Source: Candidatus Brocadiaceae bacterium
Lineage (GTDB): Bacteria > Planctomycetota > Brocadiia > Brocadiales > Brocadiaceae
Reading direction: 5' to 3'
Length of the DNA stretch: 6,427 bases
NCBI GenBank assembly: GCA_024653795.1
Contig: JANLHY010000139.1
Coordinates: forward strand, 1 to 6,427
The notes beneath the pieces were generated by a model. It made no database searches. It saw only the letters and a program-made list of their open reading frames with translations, and was not told the origin of the DNA. This document shows, in pieces, positions 5,851-6,427 of the stretch. The position numbers and the translations under genes are program-made. How positions within the stretch are numbered: the stretch's first letter is position 1; every line of letters starts with the position of its first letter.

Positions 5851-6050
5851 TTTTAACCTTCATACTTTAAAATATGAGGTTTCAAGCACAACTTTATATT
5901 AGGCTTCCCAATTATCATATTATTTTACGTCATTTGCGAAACCTATTGTCACATTAATATAGCCTAAAATCGATAACATACTACTCAATTATAAAGGTGG
6001 AAATTCCTTTAGCCTAACCATATTGTCTACCTCAGCAAAATCCTTTTTAA
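5851..6050 (-). promoter_or_regulatory. AT-rich leader upstream of tcmP, probable promoter region
   Basis: About 200 bases without a gene, between the DUF4926 stop and the tcmP start. It holds the tcmP ribosome binding site (GAAGG, 5861-5857) and several AT-rich -10-like hexamers (for example TATGAT following TTTCGC at 16 bases, minus strand), none convincing alone. It also holds three copies of the heptamer AGCCTAA: 5899-5905 (inverted), 5961-5967 and 6011-6017. The first two lie in 10-base arms matching at 9 of 10 (5896-5905 and 5961-5970). No RNA gene was recognised. Confidence 0.4.
6012..6018 (-). other. GTTAGGC core, possible upstream boundary of the tcmP-DUF5131 cassette
   Basis: On the minus strand GTTAGGC is identical to the R' core at 3918-3912 and fits GTTRRRY fully. 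If it is the cassette junction, tcmP and DUF5131 form one two-gene cassette of about 2.1 kb. No stem or R'' core was found just upstream, and a 7-mer can occur by chance in this length of sequence. Confidence 0.25.
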
Positions 6051-6281
6051 TCAAGAGACTGCAAGTTCTCTAACATGGGTGATGTCCCTTTTACTAACTG
6101 CTCGTATTTGAGATGAAAGCAAAGTTATAACAGCAACTGTTCCACCGTCAAGTGTCATAAATTCGACTTCAAATGCTTCACCTTGACGATGAATATGAAC
6201 AACCGTACCGACATCACCAGCCTGTAAACCATCCTCCGGTAAGTCTTTCAACAAAACAATTCGATCATGCTCTTTTATCAT
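6051..6281 (-). CDS. DUF4926 domain-containing small protein
   Basis: A 76-residue protein. The pattern DRIVLLKDLPEDGLQAGDVGTVVHIHRQGEAFEVEFMTLDGGTVAVITL covers most of the chain and is typical of DUF4926. The fold is probably a small SH3/KOW-like beta barrel, judged from the alternating strands and the GDVGTVV turn. The tail (ITHVRELAVS) ends as in relatives. An AGGAGG 5 bases upstream, which overlaps the previous stop codon, fixes the start. It follows a DUF6883-like gene with a 9-base gap and the two are probably one operon. Function unknown; a toxin-antitoxin-like or binding-partner role for the pair is possible but unsupported by motifs. Confidence 0.85.
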   Translation of the reverse strand: MIKEHDRIVLLKDLPEDGLQAGDVGTVVHIHRQGEAFEVEFMTLDGGTVAVITLLSSQIRAVSKRDITHVRELAVS

Positions 6282-6286
6282 GGTTT

Positions 6287-6292
6287 CCTCCT
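6287..6292 (-). promoter_or_regulatory. Ribosome binding site of the DUF4926 gene
   Basis: AGGAGG lies 5 bases before the ATG at 6281; its first two bases are the last two of the upstream gene's TAG stop codon. It indicates translational coupling. Confidence 0.8.
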
Positions 6293-6427
6293 ATTTTGGG
6301 TGTGCAGTAATCAATCTTGGCGTTGTAGACTGTTTTTCTATTATCCAAACAGTCCTTACATATGGATTGCGGCTATCTGGTGTTTCTAACAATCCATCTA
6401 CACTATAACGTGTGCCATATTCAGATT
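6291..6427 (-). CDS. DUF6883-like protein, C-terminal end (partial)
   Basis: Partial gene leaving through the right edge; the last 44 residues and a TAG stop are visible. The peptide reads YGTRYSVDGLLETPDSRNPY followed by VRTVWIIEKQSTTPRLITAHPK. The YxVDG-(L)-x-TPDGR/S-NPxxRTVW(I/L)I pattern with a PRLITA(Y/H)P ending is what I recognise as the C-terminus of DUF6883 proteins, often encoded next to DUF4926. Function unknown. With only the end in view the call depends on this motif and the neighbour. Confidence 0.7.
   Translation of the reverse strand, partial: SEYGTRYSVDGLLETPDSRNPYVRTVWIIEKQSTTPRLITAHPK

Noticed and set aside
5896..5970. Second attC site in the tcmP leader
   Set aside because: The arms pair as ATTAGGCT/AGCCTAAA but lack the obligatory AAC and GTT ends, and the 55-base interior shows no stem.
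1..6427. CRISPR array, tRNA or rRNA genes, transposase or integron integrase
   Set aside because: No regularly spaced repeat series, no cloverleaf-like sequence, and no transposase or tyrosine recombinase motifs were seen in any frame read.

Overview
The window looks like part of an anaerobic, AT-rich bacterial chromosome. A core energy operon on the plus strand (1-3026) meets an accessory region on the minus strand (3027-6427). The mix of a group 4 [NiFe] hydrogenase, a GxxExxY gene between CACGAAG-type repeats and an integron attC site recalls environmental lineages such as anammox-type Planctomycetota. That placement is a weak inference from gene content only.

Plus strand: the C-terminal end of a HyfF-like antiporter subunit (2-154) overlaps by one base the gene for a fused NuoC/NuoD-type [NiFe] hydrogenase large subunit (154-1749). 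A further gene encodes a small subunit with an N-terminal two-cluster ferredoxin domain (2235-3026). These are parts of a membrane-bound, probably ion-translocating hydrogenase (Hyf/formate-hydrogenlyase class). All four Ni-ligand cysteines are present, and the large subunit ends where the mature form of its relatives ends. Between the two catalytic subunit genes sits a 458-bp unit: a GxxExxY (PD-(D/E)XK-like) gene enclosed by 28-bp inverted repeats (25/28 matches) and flanked by the direct repeat GATTTT. It reads as a minimal mobile element inserted in the operon. Removing it with one GATTTT restores a 21-bp gap between the hydrogenase genes.

Minus strand, in transcription order: the end of a DUF6883-like gene and a DUF4926 gene; a leader of about 200 bp; tcmP (MTase-like three-Cys-motif partner protein); its overlapping partner, a Gp37/Gp68-like DUF5131 three-Cys protein; a 72-bp sequence with all the hallmarks of an integron attC site; and a PF10127-type nucleotidyltransferase. 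The DUF5131 frame runs through attC and stops on the TAG of the GTTAGGC crossover core. The module is therefore probably integron-cassette derived, although no integrase is in the window. A methyltransferase-like protein, a cysteine-motif enzyme and a nucleotidyltransferase together suggest nucleic-acid modification, repair or defence; the function is not established.
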